In this document: positions 32,250 through 42,298 of the stretch, one piece after another
Position numbering within the stretch: position 1 is the stretch's first letter
How the letters are laid out: the number at the start of each line of letters is the position of its first letter
From: Pseudomonadota bacterium
GTDB lineage: Bacteria; Pseudomonadota; Gammaproteobacteria; Burkholderiales; Burkholderiaceae_C
DNA length: 52,420 bases
NCBI GenBank assembly: GCA_029779845.1
Contig: JAKOZT010000008.1
Location: 1-52,420 of the forward strand
Direction of reading: 5' to 3'
Position numbers and translations under genes: made by a program
Notes under the pieces: generated by a model
Told to the model about the DNA's origin: nothing
The model's input: the letters and a program-made list of their open reading frames with translations, nothing else
Database searches by the model: none

Positions 32250-33332
32250 TCAAAGCCGCAGCCGTGTGGCGTAGCCGGTCATCTCCAGGTAGCCCAGGCC
32301 GATGCGCCGGCCGCTGCCGTCGGCCAGCAGTTCGGACAGGCCCTCCCAGTAGATCGCGCCGGTGCTGGCGCGGCTGTCGAGTTCCTGGTCGGGCGCGAGG
32401 GCGCGCACGCGCTGCGTGCCGGCGGGGGTGGTGAGGCGCCATTCGATCGGGTAGTCGGCGCGCGAGGCGGGGCTCACCCAGCGCGCCAGCGGCTCGAAGC
32501 GAACCTCCTCGGGCGCGAAGGCGCGTGCCGCCTCGCCGGGGCGGCGCAGGCTGCCGCCGGCCCACAGCGTGCTGCCATCGGCGCGGCGCAGGCGGAAGGC
32601 GGTCAGCGCGCTGCCGTCGAAGAGGTTGATGCCGAGCCAGTCCCAGCCCACCGCGTCGGCGGGGAGGATCTCGTCGCTCCATTCGTGGTCCAGCCAGGCG
32701 CGGCCCTGCACGGGCTGGGGCTTGCCGTCGCGCGCGAGCGTGCCGCGCACCGCGAGCTGCGGCTGGCTGTAGTAGTGGCTCGCCTGCGCGGGCAGCGGGC
32801 CCTTGCGCGAGAAGCCGGCATCGCCCTGCAGCAGCGGCGCTTGTGTCGCGGCGAGTTCGAGATCGAAGGCGAAGCCGGCGGCGTCGCTGGCGATCCGCGC
32901 GCGGTAGACGCTCGCGTCGGCGTTGCCGCTGCGCTCGAAACGCCAGCCGCGCAGCACGATGCGCGTGTCGTCTTCGGCCGCCTCGGCGATGCCGAAGCCG
33001 GCGCGCGCGATGCGCTGGTCGTGGCGCAGGCGTTGCGCGGCGAGGTCGGTCAGCGCGGCGTGGGCGAAGACGAGTTGCGTGGCGGCGAAGCGGCTGGGGT
33101 GGTCGGGCGCGATGCCGGTGCGCGAGCGGAAGAAGGTGACTTGAAATCCGAAGCGCGGTTCGTTTTCGCCCGGCGCGGCCAGCCAGCCGGTGGCGTACCA
33201 CCACTCGGTGCGTGCGTCGGGGTGCGCGCCGTGGTCGCGCGGGAAGGCGAGGGCGCGGCCGCGCTGCACCGTCGCGGCGGAGCTTGCCAGCGGCAGCGCG
33301 GCGAGCGCGAGCAGCAGCGGTCGCCGCTGCAT
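32250..33332 (-). CDS. AttH/carotenoid-hydratase-like lipocalin protein
   Basis: 360 aa with an N-terminal signal peptide (LLLALAALPLASSAATVQRG). The family hallmarks are FPRDHGAHPDARTEWWYATGWL, FGFQVTFFRSRTG, HYYSQPQLAVRGTL, GRAWLDHEWSDEIL and GWDWLGINLFDGSALTAFRLRRADG. AttH/CrtC-like proteins have two lipocalin-like barrels and are often encoded with a LolD/FtsX-type ABC system, as here. The ATG overlaps the stop of the permease gene (ATGA). It probably acts in the periplasm on a hydrophobic cargo moved by that system (inference). Confidence 0.87.
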   Translation of the reverse strand: MQRRPLLLALAALPLASSAATVQRGRALAFPRDHGAHPDARTEWWYATGWLAAPGENEPRFGFQVTFFRSRTGIAPDHPSRFAATQLVFAHAALTDLAAQRLRHDQRIARAGFGIAEAAEDDTRIVLRGWRFERSGNADASVYRARIASDAAGFAFDLELAATQAPLLQGDAGFSRKGPLPAQASHYYSQPQLAVRGTLARDGKPQPVQGRAWLDHEWSDEILPADAVGWDWLGINLFDGSALTAFRLRRADGSTLWAGGSLRRPGEAARAFAPEEVRFEPLARWVSPASRADYPIEWRLTTPAGTQRVRALAPDQELDSRASTGAIYWEGLSELLADGSGRRIGLGYLEMTGYATRLRL

Positions 33333-35848
33333 CACCAGTCCTCCTTCACCGCCAGCGCCGCCTGCTTCGCGCCGGCGGCGCGGCCGGCCCACCACGCGGT
33401 CAGCGTGCCGGCGGCGGCCATCGCGGCGCACAGCAGCGCGAGCCGGCTCCACGGCAGCAGCAGCTCCATCGTCCAGTGGAAGCTCTGCGGGTTGACCACG
33501 TGCACCAGCACCGCGCTGACCGCCATGCCCAGCGCCAGGCCGAGCAGCACGCCGGCGCCGCTCCACAGCGCGCCTTCGCCGGCCACCACCGCCAGCACCT
33601 GCGCGCGCGTCAGCCCGAGGTGGGCGAGCAGGCCGAACTCGCGTGTGCGCGCCAGCACCTGCGCCGAGAAGCTGGCGGCGATGCCCACCAGGCCGATCAC
33701 GATCGCCACCGCCTGCAGCCAGTACGTCACGGCGAAGCTGCGGTCGAAGATGCGCAGCGACAGCGCGCGCAGCTCGGCGACGCTGGCGAATTCGAGCGGC
33801 GCATCGGCGCCGGCGAGCGCGCGCACCTGCGCCTGCACCGCGCCCGCGTCGGCGCCGGGCGCGAGCCAGATCGCCAGGTCGTTCAGGCGCGTGTCGCCGG
33901 TCAGGCGGCGGTAGTCGGCAGCGTCGAGCGCCAGCGCGCCGTGCTGCCTCGCGTAGTCGCGCCACACCGCGCGCACGAAGGCGCGCTCGCGCCGGCCGTC
34001 GGGCAGCGGCAGATCGAAGCTCGTGCCGGCGTGCAGGCCGTAGAGGCTGGCCAGCGGCTCGCTCGCGTACACCGACAGCTCGCCGGTGCGCGGCGGCAGC
34101 AGCTCGCCGAGCAGCGGCAGGCGCCGCGCCGGGTCGTCGGCGAGCGGGCGTGCCAGCAGCGCCACGGCGGGGCGGCGCGGGTCGAGCTGGAGGGTGGTCG
34201 CGCGCTGGCCTTCGGCGCGCGCGACGCCGGGCACGGCGCGCAGTTTCGTCACCAGCGCGTCGTCGACCCAGGCGGTGTCGCCGCCGCCCGCCGCGGCGCG
34301 GGCGTACAGATCGGCGGGCAGCACGCGGTCCAGCCACTGCGTCACCGCCTCGCGGAAGCTCGTCACCATCACCGTCAGCGCGACGGCCAATGCGAGGCTC
34401 GCCACCACGCCGGCCACCGCAATCGTCGCGCTGCCGCGCTCGTGGCGCGTGCGCTGCACGGCCAGCAGCGCGAGCGGGTGGCGCGGCGTACGCACCCAGC
34501 GCAGCAGCACGTCGACCAGCGCCGGCACGCAGGCGATGCCGCCGAGCAGCAGGCAGGCCACCGAGGCATAGGCGGCGAGCGGAATCTCCGCCACGGGCGG
34601 CGCCTGCGTCAGCAGCGCGCCGAGCGCGATCAGCGCCGGGCCGAGCCAGGCCGGGCTACGCGGCGCATGCACATCGCCGAGGCCCTTGAGCGCCTGCGCC
34701 GGCGCGATGCGCTGCGCGTGGCGCGCCGGCAGCCAGCCGCCCGCCAGCGCGACCAGCACCCCGAGCGCGCCGTACACGCCTGCCGCTGCCGCGCTGAATT
34801 GCAGATGCGGCGTCACGCCCGGAAAGTAGGCGCCGCCCAGGTCACCCGAGAGCAATCGCAAGGCCAGCGCCGCGAGCGCGGTGCCGAGCGCGAGGCCCAG
34901 CACGCTGCCGGCCACGCCGATCAGCGCCGACTCGGCCAGCACCCAGGCGAGCCGCTCGCGCGCGCCCAGGCCCAGCACGCCCAGCAGCGCCAGCTGCGGC
35001 AGCCGCCGCGCCACCGACAGCGAGAGGATGGAGAACACCAGGAAAGCGCCGGTGAACAGCGCCACCAGCGACAGCACCGTGAGGTTGACGCGGTAGGCGC
35101 GCGAGACGTTCGAGACGCGCTGCGCCGCCTCGTCGGGCGCCGCGGCGCGCACGCCGTCGGGCAACTTCAGTTCGCGCAGCAGCGCATCGCGGTCGGTGCC
35201 GGGCACGAGGCGCAGGGCGATGCGGCCGATGCGCCCGGCCCAGCCGAAGGCCGCCTGCACGCCGGCGATGTCGATCACCGCCAGCGGCGCGCCCTCGGCC
35301 GCGACGCTGCCGCCCACCGCGAAGCGGGTGGCATGGGAGCCGGCACGCAGCGTCAGCGTCGAAGGATCTCCGAGGCGGCGCGCCGCCGCCGCGTTGAGGA
35401 AGGCCGTGCCCGGGTCGATCAGCGCGAGCCGGCCGGCGCCTTCGTGCGGCCGCGGCAGCAGCGCCGGCGTCAGCGGCGCGGCGGCGAGCGCGTCCAGCCC
35501 GATCACGCGCAGCGGCACCGCTCGGCCGTCGGCATCCAGCGCCAGCGCATCGAGTTCGATCACGGCGCTGGCCAGTTCCACGCCGGGCGCCGCCGCCACG
35601 CGCGCGAACAAGGCTTCGTCGAAGCCGGCGCTGCCGCCACGCAGTTCGAGATCGGGCTGGCCGTTGACCTGGCGTACCGCGGCGCTGAACTCGCCCAGCG
35701 CCGATTCGTTGATCAGGTGCACCGAGAAGGCCAGCGCCACGCCCAGCGCCACCGCGAGAACGGCGACAGCATGGCGCAGCGGCTGGTGGCGCAGCCAGGG
35801 CCACGAGACGTGGCGCAGCAGGGAGAGCGTCGTCGCGGTGCTTGTCAC
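33332..35848 (-). CDS. ABC transporter permease, FtsX/MacB-like (AttF-type)
   Basis: 838 aa with about ten membrane helices. The order is one helix near residue 30 (AVAVLAVALGVALAFSVHL), a large periplasmic domain, a central block of helices, a second periplasmic domain, and three final helices (VTYWLQAVAIVIGLVGIAASFSAQVLARTREFGLLAHLGLTRAQV and onward) typical of FtsX domains. It is the double-length permease that pairs with a LolD-like ATPase. Its stop overlaps the lipocalin gene. The ATPase gene lies upstream on the same strand, but an MBL-fold gene stands between. Confidence 0.88.
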   Translation of the reverse strand: MTSTATTLSLLRHVSWPWLRHQPLRHAVAVLAVALGVALAFSVHLINESALGEFSAAVRQVNGQPDLELRGGSAGFDEALFARVAAAPGVELASAVIELDALALDADGRAVPLRVIGLDALAAAPLTPALLPRPHEGAGRLALIDPGTAFLNAAAARRLGDPSTLTLRAGSHATRFAVGGSVAAEGAPLAVIDIAGVQAAFGWAGRIGRIALRLVPGTDRDALLRELKLPDGVRAAAPDEAAQRVSNVSRAYRVNLTVLSLVALFTGAFLVFSILSLSVARRLPQLALLGVLGLGARERLAWVLAESALIGVAGSVLGLALGTALAALALRLLSGDLGGAYFPGVTPHLQFSAAAAGVYGALGVLVALAGGWLPARHAQRIAPAQALKGLGDVHAPRSPAWLGPALIALGALLTQAPPVAEIPLAAYASVACLLLGGIACVPALVDVLLRWVRTPRHPLALLAVQRTRHERGSATIAVAGVVASLALAVALTVMVTSFREAVTQWLDRVLPADLYARAAAGGGDTAWVDDALVTKLRAVPGVARAEGQRATTLQLDPRRPAVALLARPLADDPARRLPLLGELLPPRTGELSVYASEPLASLYGLHAGTSFDLPLPDGRRERAFVRAVWRDYARQHGALALDAADYRRLTGDTRLNDLAIWLAPGADAGAVQAQVRALAGADAPLEFASVAELRALSLRIFDRSFAVTYWLQAVAIVIGLVGIAASFSAQVLARTREFGLLAHLGLTRAQVLAVVAGEGALWSGAGVLLGLALGMAVSAVLVHVVNPQSFHWTMELLLPWSRLALLCAAMAAAGTLTAWWAGRAAGAKQAALAVKEDW

Positions 35849-35864
35849 CGCGCGGATTGTGGTG

Positions 35865-36635
35865 TCAGGCGGGAACGACGTAGTCCCGCTCGGACAGCAG
35901 GTCGACGCCGCAGGGCAGTTGTTCGATCCAGTTGATGAACTCGCCCACCGCCGCGCCTTTCATCGGCGCGCCGTGCTGCGGCACGATCATCTCGATGGGC
36001 AGGCGGCGCACCATCTGCGCCCACAGGCGCAGGATCTTGTTCGACACCATGTAGCGGCGGTGGAAGCCTTCCATGCGCGGGATGTGCTTGGCCAGCGAGG
36101 TGACCGGGATCTTGGCCTCGTCGCCGCTGATGATCGAGGCGCCCAGGTCGCCCGAGAAGAGGATGCGGCTGGTGGTGTCGAAGAACTGGAAGTTGCCTTC
36201 CGAGTGCATGAAGTGCGCCGGCAGCGCGATCAGCTCGCTGCGGCCCACCGCGATGCGCATGCCCGCGTCGGGGATGCCGACCACACGGCCGGTGGTCTTG
36301 CCCGGCTTGCAGAAGTGCGGCACGAAGCGCTCCCACAGCTTGGAGATGTAGATCCGGGCGCTCGCGGTGGTGGTGGTCCAGCGGTCCAGCGAGGCGATGA
36401 TGTCCGGGTCGGCGTGCGAGGCGAAGATCGCCGAGAGCTGCTGCGGCGGGAAGAAGCGCGTCATCGCCAGGTACAGCTCGCCGTAGGCGAGGTTGCCGCC
36501 CGGGTCGATGATCGCGCCGGTGTCGCCGTCGACGATCAGGAACTGGTTCGACTGGACCACCTCGCCGCCCTCGTCGCACAGATCGGTGAACATCAGGCAC
36601 TGGTGGCCCTTCTGGTTGAAGAGTTCGATCGGCAT
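35865..36635 (-). CDS. MBL-fold protein, oxygen-binding diiron (ODP)-like
   Basis: 256 aa. A metallo-beta-lactamase fold is seen in FLIVDGDTGAIIDPGGN, SAIFASHADPDIIASLDRW, ALPAHFMHSEGNFQFFDTTSRILFSGDLGASI, and a final MIVPQHGAPM. The H-x-D-x-D motif appears as HADPD, and other ligands are H (PAHFMHSEGN), D (SGDLG) and H (PQHG), matching diiron flavoprotein-type ODP domains rather than beta-lactamases. No flavodoxin domain is fused. Cytoplasmic; a role in oxygen or NO handling is possible. I start it at ATG 36635, although no good ribosome-binding site is visible. Confidence 0.78.
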   Translation of the reverse strand: MPIELFNQKGHQCLMFTDLCDEGGEVVQSNQFLIVDGDTGAIIDPGGNLAYGELYLAMTRFFPPQQLSAIFASHADPDIIASLDRWTTTTASARIYISKLWERFVPHFCKPGKTTGRVVGIPDAGMRIAVGRSELIALPAHFMHSEGNFQFFDTTSRILFSGDLGASIISGDEAKIPVTSLAKHIPRMEGFHRRYMVSNKILRLWAQMVRRLPIEMIVPQHGAPMKGAAVGEFINWIEQLPCGVDLLSERDYVVPA

Positions 36636-36700
36636 GAGAGGTACTGCGGACGAGAAGGGCGCAGTGTCCGGGGCGCGCCGCGATGGCGGCGTGACCTGCA

Positions 36701-37375
36701 TCAAGTTGTTGTGGGGACGACCCTACAAACAGCGGGGAAAAGTCCGTCATTGCGCAACTCCATCACGCGGTCGGCGCGCGCCGCGGCGGCGTGCGAATGC
36801 GTGACGAGCAGGCAGGCCGTGCGGTGCGCGCGCGTCTGATGCAGCAGCGTGTCCAGCACGCGCTCGGCGTTGCCGGCGTCGAGGTTGCCGGTGGGCTCGT
36901 CGGCCAGCAGCAGCTTGGGCGCGTGGACCAGCGCGCGCGCGATCGCCACGCGCTGCAACTGGCCGCCGGACAGCGTCTGCGGCAGGCGCTCGCCGAGCCC
37001 GTCCAGGCCCACTTCGGCGAGCGAGCGGGCGACGCGCGCGTCGTCGGGGCGGTGCAGCAGCAGCAGGGGCAGCGCGACGTTCTGCGCCACCGTCAGGTGC
37101 GGCAGCACGTGGAAGGCCTGGAAGACGAAGCCGAGGTCGCGGCGGCGCAGCAGCGCCTGCTCGGCTTCCTTCATCGCCGTCACTTCCCGATCGTCGAGAC
37201 GCACGCTGCCGGCGTCCAGCGTGTCCAGGCCGGCGATGCAGTTCAGAAGCGTCGACTTGCCGACGCCCGACTCGCCGACGATGGCGACGAACTCGCCGGC
37301 CTGCAGTTCCAGGTCGACGTGGCTGAACACCGGCGTGGCGCCGTAGCGCTTGGCGAGGCTCTGAAGTTTCAGCAT
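36701..37375 (-). CDS. LolD-like ABC ATPase (AttE-type)
   Basis: 224 aa, a single nucleotide-binding domain: Walker [15 protein letters not shown]-loop [19 protein letters not shown], signature [16 protein letters not shown], Walker [14 protein letters not shown]-loop [10 protein letters not shown]. It is of the LolD/MacB/FtsE group and should drive the FtsX-like permease further along. Its ATG overlaps the end of miaA by seven bases, so it is co-transcribed with miaA and the MFS gene. Confidence 0.9.
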   Translation of the reverse strand: MLKLQSLAKRYGATPVFSHVDLELQAGEFVAIVGESGVGKSTLLNCIAGLDTLDAGSVRLDDREVTAMKEAEQALLRRRDLGFVFQAFHVLPHLTVAQNVALPLLLLHRPDDARVARSLAEVGLDGLGERLPQTLSGGQLQRVAIARALVHAPKLLLADEPTGNLDAGNAERVLDTLLHQTRAHRTACLLVTHSHAAAARADRVMELRNDGLFPAVCRVVPTTT

Positions 37376-38394
37376 GGCATCAGCGTTTGTGCGTGGCGCT
37401 GCGCTTGATCGACCACGCGCTCGATCACGTTCTCTTCGTCGCAGGCGAAGACTTCGCGCTGCGGCATGCCGCGCAGCCAGGTGAGCTGGCGCTTGGCGAG
37501 CTGGCGGGTGGCGGCGATGCCGCGTTCGGGCAGGGTGCTCAGCTCATCGGCATCCAAGGCTTCCCAGGCTTGTCGATACCCGACGCAGCGCATAGCCGGC
37601 AGGCCGAGGTGCAGATCGCCGCGCGCGCGCAGCTGCCTCACCTCGTCGACGAAACCCGCCGCGAGCATCTGCATGAAACGCTGCGCGATGTGCTCGTGCA
37701 GCCAGGCGCGGCTCGCGGGTTCGAGCGAGAGCAGCGGCGGCGCGGCGCGCGAGGCGTCGCGCTCGCGGTGGAACGACGAGATCGGCCGGCCGCTGAGGCG
37801 GAACACTTCGAGCGCGCGCTGGATGCGCTGCGCATCGCCGGCGGGCAGTCGCGCGGCGGTGGCGGGGTCGATGCGCGCCAGCTCTTCGTGCAGCGCCGGC
37901 CAGCCGCGCTCGCGCGCCTCGGCGTCGAGCGCGGCGCGCACGGCGGCGTCGGCCGGCGGCATCGCGTCGAGCCCGTCGAACAGCGCCTTGAAGTACAGCA
38001 TCGTGCCGCCCACCAGCAGCGGCAGCCGGCCGCGCGCGTGGATCGCTTCGATCAGCCCTTGCGCATCGGCGACGAACTGCGCCGCCGAATAGCGCTGCGC
38101 GGGGTCGAGGATGTCGATCAGATGGTGCGGCACCTGCGCGCGCTCGGCCGCGCCCGGCTTGGCGCTGCCGATGTCCATGCCGCGGTAGACCAGCGCCGAG
38201 TCGACGCTGACGATCTCCACCGGCAGCACCTGGGCGATCGCCAGCGCGGCAGCGGTCTTGCCGGCGGCCGTCGGGCCGGCGAGGCACAGGCAAGGCAGCG
38301 CGGACCTTTGCTCCCGTTCGGGCTGAGCCTGTCGAAGCCCCGTCGTGTCGCTCGAACGCCCTTCGACAAGCTCGGGGCGAACGGGTTGATTCAC
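37369..38394 (-). CDS. miaA: tRNA dimethylallyltransferase
   Basis: Adds a dimethylallyl group to A37 of tRNAs reading UNN codons. Motifs: P-loop [68 protein letters not shown], and [22 protein letters not shown]...[14 protein letters not shown]. From GTG 38394 it has 341 aa, about 30 more than usual. The extra N-terminus is encoded by a palindromic intergenic repeat ([24 protein letters not shown]), so the true start may be a non-ATG codon near 38300. It overlaps the following ABC ATPase gene. Confidence 0.9.
   Translation of the reverse strand: MNQPVRPELVEGRSSDTTGLRQAQPEREQRSALPCLCLAGPTAAGKTAAALAIAQVLPVEIVSVDSALVYRGMDIGSAKPGAAERAQVPHHLIDILDPAQRYSAAQFVADAQGLIEAIHARGRLPLLVGGTMLYFKALFDGLDAMPPADAAVRAALDAEARERGWPALHEELARIDPATAARLPAGDAQRIQRALEVFRLSGRPISSFHRERDASRAAPPLLSLEPASRAWLHEHIAQRFMQMLAAGFVDEVRQLRARGDLHLGLPAMRCVGYRQAWEALDADELSTLPERGIAATRQLAKRQLTWLRGMPQREVFACDEENVIERVVDQAQRHAQTLMPC
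38313..38385 (-). repeat. RPELVEG-type palindromic intergenic repeat
   Basis: The element runs from CCCGTTCGGG (38313) to GGGGCGAACGGG (38385) with matching TTCGACA-type inner arms (CCTGTCGAAG and CTTCGACAAG). It is a widespread palindromic repeat of high-GC proteobacteria, often mistranslated as PVRPELVEG or FDRLSPNG. Here it sits between the MFS gene and miaA and stays in frame with miaA. The long stem could affect translation or RNA stability of the operon. Confidence 0.85.
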
Positions 38395-38405
38395 ACCTTT
38401 CGCGC

Positions 38406-39653
38406 TCACGCCGGGCTCGCGCGCACTTCGCGCGGCGCCGCCGGCGCCTCGCCATGCCGCTGCACCAGCGTCCACGCCACCGCGCACAGCGCCAGCGCCA
38501 GCGTCGCGAAGCCCAGCGTCAGCGGGTAGAGGCTGGTGCCGCCGCTGTGGCCGAGGAACAGGCCGACCGCGAAGGCCACCGCCATCATCCAGAAGCCCGA
38601 CAGCGAAGCCGCGGTGCCCGCCTTCTCCGGGAACGGCCCCACCGCGCCGGCCTGCCCGCAGGGCTGGTGCACGCCGTGGCCGATGCAGAACAGCATCGAG
38701 GGGATCATCACCGCCCACACCGTGTGCACGCCGGCCAGCGCCAGCCCGGCCATGGCCAGCGCGCCGGCCAGCGTGAACAGCCCGCCGCGCGCCACCGCGC
38801 CGCGCAGCCCGTGGCGCGCCAGCAGCCGCCGGCACCAGAAGGTGCCGACGATGTAGGCGAACGACTGCGTCATCATGATCAGCCCGTAGGCCAGCTTGCT
38901 GACGCCCAGGAGGCCGATGTAGACGAACGAGGTGCCGGCCAGCAGGAAGAACAGCGCGCCGTAGGCGAAGCCCGACAGCAGCGTCCAGGCGCGAAAGCCC
39001 GGATGCGCCAGCACCGCGCGCCAGTTCGCCATCATCGGCGCCCATTGCGTGGCGCGCGGGTTGCGTTGCGGCACCGTCTCCTCGTAGCGCCACGCGACGA
39101 TCGCCAATGTGGCCGCGCCGAACAGCGCCACCACCAGCAGCGCCGCGTGCCAGTTGAGCCACTGCGCGACGACGCCGCCGGTCAGCGGGCTCGCCATCGC
39201 GATCACGCCCAGGCCGCTGAGCGCCTTGGACATCACGCGCGCGCCTTCCTGCGGCGCGAACAGGTCGCGCACGATCGAGCGCGCGCAGGTCACCGCGGCG
39301 GCCATGCCGGCGCCTTGCAGCGCGCGCCAGCCCACCAGCGCCTCGATGCTGGCCGCCAGCGCGCCGGCCAGGCTGGCGAGCGTGTAGACCGCCAGGCCGG
39401 CCAGCAGCACCGGCCGGCGGCCGAAGCGGTCCGCCAGCGGGCCGAGCACCAGCTGCGCGGCGCCGAAGCAGATGATCAGCGCCGACAGCGTCAGCTGCGT
39501 GGCCGCCATGCTCGCGCCGAGATCGCGCTGCAGCGTCGGCAGCGTGGGCAGGTACAGATCGGTGGTGATGGGCTGGATGCCCAGCAGCAGCGTCAGCAGC
39601 AGCACGACGCCGGCGCTGCCCATGCCGTGACGTTTCGAAGGCGGGGACGACAT
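38406..39653 (-). CDS. Bcr/CflA-type drug-resistance MFS transporter
   Basis: 415 aa with about twelve membrane helices. Typical Bcr/CflA pattern: [67 protein letters not shown], with the D-x-Y-LP signature in helix 1 and the [12 protein letters not shown] loop, then [23 protein letters not shown]. It exports drugs or small metabolites with proton exchange in the inner membrane. It is the first gene of the minus-strand operon with miaA and the ABC ATPase, and is divergent from the PA2779-like gene across 169 bases. Confidence 0.88.
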   Translation of the reverse strand: MSSPPSKRHGMGSAGVVLLLTLLLGIQPITTDLYLPTLPTLQRDLGASMAATQLTLSALIICFGAAQLVLGPLADRFGRRPVLLAGLAVYTLASLAGALAASIEALVGWRALQGAGMAAAVTCARSIVRDLFAPQEGARVMSKALSGLGVIAMASPLTGGVVAQWLNWHAALLVVALFGAATLAIVAWRYEETVPQRNPRATQWAPMMANWRAVLAHPGFRAWTLLSGFAYGALFFLLAGTSFVYIGLLGVSKLAYGLIMMTQSFAYIVGTFWCRRLLARHGLRGAVARGGLFTLAGALAMAGLALAGVHTVWAVMIPSMLFCIGHGVHQPCGQAGAVGPFPEKAGTAASLSGFWMMAVAFAVGLFLGHSGGTSLYPLTLGFATLALALCAVAWTLVQRHGEAPAAPREVRASPA

Positions 39654-39822
39654 GGCGCGAGCCTAACAGGCGCGCCGCGCCGACCCTGGCGCCGGCGTTG
39701 CAATCGGTGACGTGCCGGGAGCGCCGCTTGCTACGATTGCCGCGCCGCGAAGGGAGGCTTGCCTTTCGCGCGCGATGAACAACCAGCAAGCCGCTTCAAA
39801 AGAATTCGGAAGGACGACAGAC

Positions 39823-40224
39823 ATGAAGACCTCGACCCGTTGGATGACCCGCGTGATTGCCGTGTGCCTGAGCTTCGCCGGCTTCGTGACCAGCGCGCAG
39901 GCCACGCTGGTGAGCACCGAGCAGGTGGCGGCCAGCGAGGGCGTGACCGGCGCCGCCGAGCAGCGCGCCCACGTCGAGGCGATGCTGACGCGCGCCGACG
40001 TCGCCGCCGCCCTGCAGGAGCGCGGCATCGACATGGAACAGGCCAAGGCGCGCGTCGCCGCGCTGACCGACGCCGAGGTGGCGCACGTGGCGCACACGCT
40101 CGACACCGCGCCGGCCGGCGCCAGCGACGTGCTGGGCACCATCGTGTTCATCTTCCTGCTGCTGCTGATCACCGACATCCTCGGCTTCACGAAGATCTTC
40201 CCGTTCACGCGCTCGATCCGCTGA
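39823..40224 (+). CDS. PA2779-family protein
   Basis: 133 aa. A signal peptide (VIAVCLSFAGFVTSAQA) precedes LVSTEQVAASEG, then helical segments with ADVAAALQERGIDMEQAKARVAALTDAEVAHVAHTLDTAPAGA. A C-terminal membrane helix follows (LGTIVFIFLLLLITDILGFTKIFPF). This matches the PA2779 family, which is nearly always encoded before a PA2778-like cysteine peptidase, as here (seven bases apart). The function is unknown; it is probably exported and membrane bound. AAGGA precedes the ATG. Confidence 0.85.
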   Translation: MKTSTRWMTRVIAVCLSFAGFVTSAQATLVSTEQVAASEGVTGAAEQRAHVEAMLTRADVAAALQERGIDMEQAKARVAALTDAEVAHVAHTLDTAPAGASDVLGTIVFIFLLLLITDILGFTKIFPFTRSIR

Positions 40225-40231
40225 GCGGGTG

Positions 40232-41164
40232 ATGCGCGCCGCGCTGGCGTTCCTGCTGGCGCTGCTGACGCTGCTGGCAGGCTGCGCGGCGCAGACCGAG
40301 GCGCTGCGCAGCGCGCCGCCGCCCGACCTGGCGGCGCGCGCCGAGCTGGCCGCGACGCCGTTCTTTCCCCAGACCGATTACCACTGCGGCCCGGCCGCGC
40401 TGGCCACGGTGCTGGCGCCGCTCGCGCCCGAGGCCACGCCCGAGCGGCTGGGCGATGAAGTCTTCCTGCCGGCGCGCAGCGGCACGCTGCAGATCGAGAT
40501 GATCGCCGGCGTGCGCCGCCACGGCGCCGTTGCGACGCGGCTGCCGGGCAGGCTGGAGGCGCTGCTGCGCGAAGTGCAGGCCGGGCACCCGGTGGTGGTG
40601 TTCCAGAACCTCGGCCTCTCCTGGTATCCGCTGTGGCACTACGCGGTGCTGATCGGGCACGACATCGAGCGCGGCGAAGTGCTGCTGCGCTCCGGCACCA
40701 CCGAGCGCCTCGCGCTGAGCATGCGCACCTTCGAGCACACCTGGGTGCGCGCCGGCAGCTGGGCCTTCGTCGCGCTGCCGCCGGGGCAGTGGCCGGCCAC
40801 CGCCGAGGAGAAGGCGGTGGTGGAGGCGGCGGTCGGCTTCGAACGCGCCGCGCCGCCGGCACGTTCGGCAATCGCTTATCGCAGCGCGCTGGAACGTTTT
40901 CCCGGCAGCCTGAGCCTGCGCATCGGGCTGGGCAACGTGCTGCATGCGGCGGGCGACGAGGCCGGCGCCGCGCTGGCCTTCGAGGAAGCGGCGCGGCGTC
41001 ATCCGGACAGCGCCGCGGCGTGGATGAACCTCGCCAGCACGCAAGTCGAACTGGGGCAGCGCGACGCCGCCTTGCAATCGGCGCGCCGCGCCGTCGCGGT
41101 GGCCGATGCCGGCCTCGCCGAGCGTGCCGCCGCGCTGCTCGCGTCCCTGGAGCGGCTCAGATGA
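40232..41164 (+). CDS. PA2778-family C39-like cysteine peptidase lipoprotein with TPR
   Basis: 310 aa. The lipoprotein signal ends in [12 protein letters not shown] papain-like C39 domain follows: [20 protein letters not shown] contains the catalytic Cys, and [21 protein letters not shown] the catalytic His. A TPR-like tail ([70 protein letters not shown]) ends the protein. It forms a pair with the PA2779-like gene. The substrate is unknown. GTG 40229 is an equally possible start. Its stop overlaps the converging pseudouridine synthase gene by eight bases. Confidence 0.85.
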   Translation: MRAALAFLLALLTLLAGCAAQTEALRSAPPPDLAARAELAATPFFPQTDYHCGPAALATVLAPLAPEATPERLGDEVFLPARSGTLQIEMIAGVRRHGAVATRLPGRLEALLREVQAGHPVVVFQNLGLSWYPLWHYAVLIGHDIERGEVLLRSGTTERLALSMRTFEHTWVRAGSWAFVALPPGQWPATAEEKAVVEAAVGFERAAPPARSAIAYRSALERFPGSLSLRIGLGNVLHAAGDEAGAALAFEEAARRHPDSAAAWMNLASTQVELGQRDAALQSARRAVAVADAGLAERAAALLASLERLR

Positions 41165-42272
41165 AGGATTCGTCGGCGCCCAGGTAGCGCCACTGCCCGG
41201 CCGGTAGATCGCCCAACATCACGCGGCCGATGCGCACGCGCTTCAGGCCCGTCACCTTCAGGCCCACCGCCTCGCACATGCGGCGGATCTGGCGCTTGCG
41301 GCCTTCCACCAGCACGAAGCGCAGCTGGTCGTCGTTGACCCACTCGACACGCGCCGGCTGCAAGGCGACGCCGTCGAGTTCGAGGCCGTGGTTCAGCAGC
41401 TTCAGGCCCGCGGCCGAGAGGCGCTCGCCGCCGTCGGCCGGCTGCACGCGCACCAGATACTCCTTCTCGATGCCGCTGTCTTCGCCGATCAGCTGCTTGG
41501 CGGTGCGGCCGTCCTGCGTCAGCACCAGCAGGCCGACCGAGTCGATGTCGAGCCGGCCGGCCGGCGCGAGATGGCGCAGGTGCTCGCGCTGGAAGCGCAG
41601 CCCGCTCGCGTCCTCGCGCCAGTGGTTGGCCGGCGTCACCAGCACCGAGGCGGGTTCGTAGCCGTCCTCGGCCTGGCCGCTGACATAGCCCACCGGCTTG
41701 TTGATCAGCACGGTGACGCGCTGCGCCTGCTGCGTGCGCGCCTTCTTGTCGACCGTGACCTGCTGGTTCGGCAGCACGCGCGCGCCGAGTTCGGAGACGA
41801 CTTCGCCGTCGACACGCACCCAGCCGCGCGCGATCCACTCGTCGGCCTCGCGCCGCGAGGCCAGGCCCAGCTCGCTCATGCGCTTGGACAGGCGCACGCT
41901 GCCGGGCTCGTGCTCGGGCCCGCTGGCGGGCGGCGGCGGTGCGGGGCGCTTGCCGAAAGCGGTGTTGGGGCCGGCCGGGCGCGCCGGCGGCAGCGGGGGG
42001 CGCGGGGGTTTGGCGGCGGGTTTGGCGGCGGGTTTGGGCGCGGGCTTGGCCACGGATTTGGCCGGGCGGAAGGCGTCCTTCGCCGGCGGCCGCTTCGCCG
42101 CCGGGCGCGGCTGCCCGGCATGGCGCGGCGGCTCCCGCTCGGCCCGCTCCGCACGCTCGGCCTGCGCCTGCGCCAGCGTCGGCCGCGGCTTGGCGCCGCT
42201 GCCGCGCAAGGGCGCGCGGCGTTTCGCGGCGGGAGCGGCAGGGGCGGATTTTTTCAGCGTGAGCGTGGCCAT
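41157..42272 (-). CDS. RluB/RluF-type 23S rRNA pseudouridine synthase
   Basis: 371 aa. Residues 1-125 are a low-complexity Ala/Pro/Lys/Arg tail (for example [19 protein letters not shown]). An S4 RNA-binding domain follows ([34 protein letters not shown]), then the RsuA-type synthase: [33 protein letters not shown] with the catalytic Asp, [41 protein letters not shown]. It isomerises a uridine in 23S rRNA. The unusually long basic tail is common in high-GC betaproteobacteria. Whether it is RluB or RluF cannot be settled from sequence alone. Confidence 0.9.
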   Translation of the reverse strand: MATLTLKKSAPAAPAAKRRAPLRGSGAKPRPTLAQAQAERAERAEREPPRHAGQPRPAAKRPPAKDAFRPAKSVAKPAPKPAAKPAAKPPRPPLPPARPAGPNTAFGKRPAPPPPASGPEHEPGSVRLSKRMSELGLASRREADEWIARGWVRVDGEVVSELGARVLPNQQVTVDKKARTQQAQRVTVLINKPVGYVSGQAEDGYEPASVLVTPANHWREDASGLRFQREHLRHLAPAGRLDIDSVGLLVLTQDGRTAKQLIGEDSGIEKEYLVRVQPADGGERLSAAGLKLLNHGLELDGVALQPARVEWVNDDQLRFVLVEGRKRQIRRMCEAVGLKVTGLKRVRIGRVMLGDLPAGQWRYLGADESFI

Positions 42273-42298
42273 GGGCGCGATTGGAGCATGCGATTCGT

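Noticed and set aside
29711..32434. 907-aa plus-strand frame opposite the acetyl-CoA hydrolase
   Set aside because: Antisense shadow; the minus strand carries a complete enzyme.
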